Part shown: one piece after another, positions 60,291 to 64,000 of the stretch
How the letters are laid out: the number at the start of each line of letters is the position of its first letter
How positions within the stretch are numbered: the first letter of the stretch is position 1
Source: Ontholestes murinus
Taxonomy: Eukaryota; Arthropoda; Insecta; Coleoptera; Staphylinidae
Length of the DNA stretch: 64,000 bases
Direction: 5' to 3'
NCBI GenBank assembly: GCA_963969525.1
Contig: OZ018387.1
Coordinates: forward strand, 9,052,001 to 9,116,000
Notes under the pieces: model-generated
Seen by the model: the letters and a program-made list of their open reading frames with translations, nothing else
Told to the model about the DNA's origin: nothing
Databases searched by the model: none
Made by a program: the position numbers and the translations under genes

Positions 60291-60920
60291 ACTAGATGTA
60301 ATTATATATTATATAACAACTATTTGGAAAACGCATAAATATTGAAGAAAAATTATTTGGTAAATGTTGAAACAACGATGTTTTCCCAGTTTCTATGTAA
60401 AAGTAGGAAATGATAAATAAAATCAGATAAGAGGAAATTATGTGTATTTGGTGAATATCAAAACAAAGATGTTTCACAGTTTAAATGTAGAAGAAAGAGA
60501 AGTGGAAAAAAATCAGATAAGAGAAAATTATGCATCTAATTATAACTATCATGCTAATTTAGAGAATACAATTTTTATTCAGTGAGTGAGAAATTATGTA
60601 GATAACAGAGAAAAGTTGAAAGAATCTCATAATACAATATTTGTTCTCTTAGCAATAACAAAAATTTAGCTTGTAGAACGTTATATTCCCAAGCCAATGC
60701 ATAATTTGGAATATATCAAAATAAAAGTTGATACTCCTAAGAAATTTACTGTGTTGCCCCAGAAGCTCCAACAAAGATAAATAAATCATTATTTATACCT
60801 ACGTTTATTAAGAAAAGAGCAAAAACTCCGTTCCTATCTTTATTTTCCGTCTTTTCTTAAACAAAAATCAAACTCGATTTTTGAAAATAAAATATATAAG
60901 TCCTTTACGTTGTAGAAAAT
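60290..60920. other. AT-rich flank with a ~105-bp direct duplication
   Basis: ACGATGTTTTCCCAGTTT...AAATCAGATAAGAGGAAATTATG (about 60373-60441) is repeated in diverged form at about 60470-60531 (AAGATGTTTCACAGTTT...AAATCAGATAAGAGAAAATT). No gene recognised. Confidence 0.5.
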
Positions 60921-60922
60921 TC

Positions 60923-61110
60923 ACTAATAAATAGAAAAAACACGAAAATATTTTCGTAAAATCTATAAAAAATGAGTCTTATTAAGACTACAAGAACAAA
61001 TCACTTTTGAGAAGTAGTTGTTTCAAAAGTGATTTGTTCTTGTAGTCTTAATAAGACTCATTTGTTGTAGATTTTACGAAAATATTTTTGTGTTTTTTCT
61101 ATTTATTAGT
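60923..61110. mobile_element. foldback element: 88-nt inverted arms, 12-nt spacer
   Basis: 60923-61010 is the near-complement of 61023-61110 (starting ACTAATAAATAGAAAAAACA, ending TTTTTCTATTTATTAGT), with only a few mismatches. It can form a very long hairpin. It has no coding capacity and looks like a recent palindromic MITE or foldback insertion. Confidence 0.8.
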
Positions 61111-61189
61111 CGATTTTTGAAAATTACAATTTCACCTTATTTCAATTTAGAAAAATGAAATATATAGGACAATTAAATAAAAGTTGAGG

Positions 61190-61620
61190 AATTACATCAA
61201 TGAACTTTGAAGAGACAGTTCAAAGCTTTTAGAAGACAATTAGATCAAAGATGAGGAATTACATCAATGAATCTAGCAGAGACAATTCAAAGCTTTTAGA
61301 AATTCGTTCTTAAAAATTTCAAAAATAACAAAGATCTTTTAAAGCGAAGATACCAAATAAAAACTTGACAAAAAAAAACTTTCAGGAATTTGTAGTTCAA
61401 AGCTTTTAGAAATTCGCTCTTAAAAATCATAAAAATCACAAAGATCTTTTAAAGCGAAGATACGAAATGGAAACTTGACAAAAAAAACTTTGAGGAATTT
61501 GTAGTTCAAAGCTTTTCAGAAATTCGCTTTTAAAAATCATAAAAATAACAAAAACCTTTTAAAGCGAAGATGCCAAACGGAAACTTGTCAAAAAAATAAT
61601 TTCAGGAATTTGTATTAAAG
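61190..61620. repeat. ~110-bp tandem repeat, three to four copies
   Basis: TTCAAAGCTTTTAGAAATTC begins at about 61286, 61396 and 61505, with a partial copy at 61219. Copies share CACAAAGATCTTTTAAAGCG and GGAAACTTGACAAAAAAA. Confidence 0.85.
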
Positions 61621-61699
61621 TTGAAATCCAATATTAGACCTTAAGATGTGAAATCTGAGATTACTGCATCAAAAATAAGACAGAAAAATTAATGCTTAC

Positions 61700-64000
61700 T
61701 GGAGAGCAAATTGTTTGGAAATAATTTGGAAAATATTAAAACTTACATCTTTTTTTAAGCCTTAAAGCATTTCTGGCAAAATTGAAACATAATTAGACAA
61801 CTCAAAAACCCAAAGAGGAAGACAATTATTCAGGTGAATTTGTTTTCTAATAACAGCAGGCAATTGAAGAGAAGTTACTGTAATATTTCGATAAAATAAA
61901 GACATTCTCGATAAGAAAATCGAAGCTGTAAGAGAAGGTGTTGGAAATTTGTACAACCCTTAAAGAATACAGTTCACGTAATTTGGAAGAGGAAAGTTTT
62001 GAAGAAAATTCACGTGATTAAATGTTCCCATTCCAATTAGATTTTTAAGCTAAAGAAAAATTCAAGAGATTTGCAGTAAAATGTTTGAAAAATTCTACAT
62101 AGCTGAAAAATTCAATAACAAAGAAATTCTATAAATAATAAGTAAACTTTTTGACAAATTACACAAAGAATCCAGTAAGATAAGAGAGTTGAAAAATATT
62201 CTAGAAATCCAGAACACTTTAAGAAAATTCAGCTAAAAAATCTACGAATAATCTAATCCAACCAACTTTCTGAAAAAAGTTTTCAACCTTTAAAGAAAAT
62301 TCAAGTACTTCAAAGGATAATTCCGATAAAATAATAAAGCAAATTTTCTGAAAAAAACTTTTTGATAAATTCCAGAATGAATCCAATAAGATAATAGTGC
62401 TAGAAAATATTCTAGACCTCCAGAAGAAACATTTTAGAACACTTTAAGGAAATTACGCTAGAAATCTGCATAAAATTTTATATATAAAGTGAAAAGGGAA
62501 TTCTAGAAATCTAGAAAGAAATTTTTAAAAGATTCTCGAACATCGCGAAATTGAAATGAGAAAAAGTTGCGATAAGATAATAAAACAAGAAAGAAATTCT
62601 GAAAATTTGAAAGAAATCTTTCTGAATAATTTTTTGAACCTTTGAAGAAAATAATTAAGCAAATTTTCTGAAAAAAGCTCTTTGACAAATTTCAGAAAGA
62701 ATCCAATAAGATGTTAGAGCCAGAATATATTCTACAAATCTAGAAGCCACGTTTTTGAAAAATTTTAGAACACCTTAAGAAAATTCAGCTAAAAGATCTA
62801 CATTAAATAAAACCTGAAATTATCTTCGCAGCGAGAAAGAAATTCTAGAAATTTGGAAACAAATTTTTGAAAGATTCACTAACATCAGGTAATTGAAACA
62901 AGTTATAGTTCCAATGAGACAATAGAGCAAGACAGAAATTCTAAAAAATTTAAATAACTTTCTGAAAAAGTTTTTGAAAATTCAAGTACCTTAAAGGATA
63001 ATTCCGATAAAATAATAATACAAATTTTTTTGAAAACACTTTTTGACAAATTCCAGAAAGAATCCAACGAGATAATAGAGCTAGAAAACATTCTAGAAAT
63101 CCAGAAGAAACCTTTTTGGAAAATTTTAGAACACTGTAAGAAAATACAACTAAAAATCTACATAAGATAAAGCTTGAAATTATCTCTGCAGCGAGAAAGA
63201 AATTCTATAAATCTGGAAACAAATTTTTGAAAGGTTCTCCATAAAAAAGGACGTGACTGAATGGCGAACGCCTATATCAATTTAAAAAAAAAGATTCTCC
63301 AACATCAAGTAATTTAAATGAGAAATACTTCCAATATGATATGATAAAGAAATTCTAAAAATTTGAAAGATTTTTGGACCTTTGAAGAAAATTCAAAGTA
63401 CTTCAAAGAAGAAATGACTGAATAATTCTAATGAAATAATAAAGCAAAACTTCCGAAAAACCCTAGCACACTTTAAAAAGTTTCTAAAAAATCTGTTAAT
63501 ATTAAAAGGTTGTAAAGAAAATGTTGAAATCTGGAAGAAAAATTTCTAATGAAGTCTAAAACTTTTATAGATAATTTAAGTAATTTAAATGAGAAATGGT
63601 TAGAAAATTGTAATAAGATAATAAAGCAAGAAAAAAATTCTAGAAATCTCGAAGAAAAATTTCTAGAACCTTCAAAGAAAATTCACGAAATTTAAAGATA
63701 GAAATTTCCGATAAGATAATAAATAATGGAGGAAATTGTGGAAATCTGAAACAAGAATTTCTCAATTATTCAAAAACCCTTGAGGAAAATTCATGTAATT
63801 TATTAAAGCAAGAAAAACATTCTATAATGTTAACAGAAAAAAAACTGAAAAATTTTAGAACCCTTGAAAACTACAACGAAAAAATAACTTCATAATTTTC
63901 CAAAAATTCTAGCACACTTGAAGAAGTCACTAAAAAATTCGTTAAGATTAAAAAAGAGTAAAGAAGTAAAGAAATCTGAAAGAAAATTTTCTAAAAAACC
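61700..64000. repeat. A-rich complex tandem repeat, ~345-bp period
   Basis: GAAAGAAATTCTAGAAATCTGGAAACAAATTTTTGAAA-type blocks start near 62501, 62844 and 63197 (343 and 353 bp apart). CCAATAAGATAATAGAGC and CTTTTTGACAAATTCCAGAA landmarks recur in the same order. Shorter sub-repeats (TTCTAGAAATCT, AACCTTTGAAGAAAATTCA) suggest an older unit of about 86-170 bp. It continues to the window edge. Small minus-strand frames here are repeat by-products. Confidence 0.7.
63242..63292 (+). mobile_element. ~50-bp A-tailed insertion in tandem repeat
   Basis: GGACGTGACTGAATGGCGAA and onward, ending in an A-run, interrupts the repeat word GATTCTCCAACATC. GGTTCTCC before and GATTCTCC after look like a target-site duplication. 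This is a retroposed scrap of unknown source. Confidence 0.5.

Overview
The window is animal nuclear DNA, most probably insect. It is AT-rich, has GT-AG introns as short as 51 bp, carries remnants of several non-LTR retrotransposons, and is dominated by tandem repeats. I recognise one host gene with confidence: a plus-strand SLC6 (sodium/chloride-dependent) transporter of the SLC6A15/A17/A18-like neutral amino-acid group. Its recognisable exons lie at 28996-29228, 39869-40090, 40599-40709, 41043-41284, 41953-42097, 44981-45182, 45489-45811 and 45863-46063. These are followed by either of two in-phase terminal exons, 46213-46299 or 58152-58301. All junctions keep the reading frame. The exon or exons for the N-terminus and TM1 were not found and probably lie upstream of the window. 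If so, most of the first 29 kb is intron or 5' flank.

Layout. 1-1480: AT-rich, with a GC-rich island at the left edge that could be a minus-strand exon. 1485-4550: decayed R1-group retrotransposon on the minus strand, interrupted by a plus-strand segment resembling a RIIa-domain protein. 4600-15550: heptanucleotide (TCATCTG-type) arrays in ~0.6 kb higher-order units with later insertions. 15600-18400: mixed-composition non-repetitive DNA. 18420-23660: ~173-bp satellite with a 7-monomer, ~1.21-kb higher-order repeat. 23800-27460: heptamer array in the opposite orientation, ~605-bp higher-order units. 28190-28800: jockey-like reverse transcriptase remnant. 28996-46299: transporter exons. Its first visible intron holds another ~173-bp satellite (31010-31940) and a second plus-oriented heptamer array (33200-39780), including 128 copies of ATCTGCC. 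A third ~173-bp satellite fills the 42098-44980 intron. 46300-58151: 3' flank of the short isoform and intron of the long one. It holds RTE-like, mariner/Tc-like and LOA-like remnants and a minus-oriented heptamer array (54800-56690). 58302 onward: long AT-rich 3' UTR or flank, then hairpin and tandem-repeat DNA to the end.

The strongest unusual signals are structural. Related ~173-bp satellites with different higher-order organisation (7-mer and 5-mer) sit in separate parts of one locus. One heptamer family occurs in opposite orientations on both sides of the transporter exons. Long apparent ORFs of repeated LPSAICH or MADGRWQ are a by-product of a 7-bp unit without stop codons, not genes.
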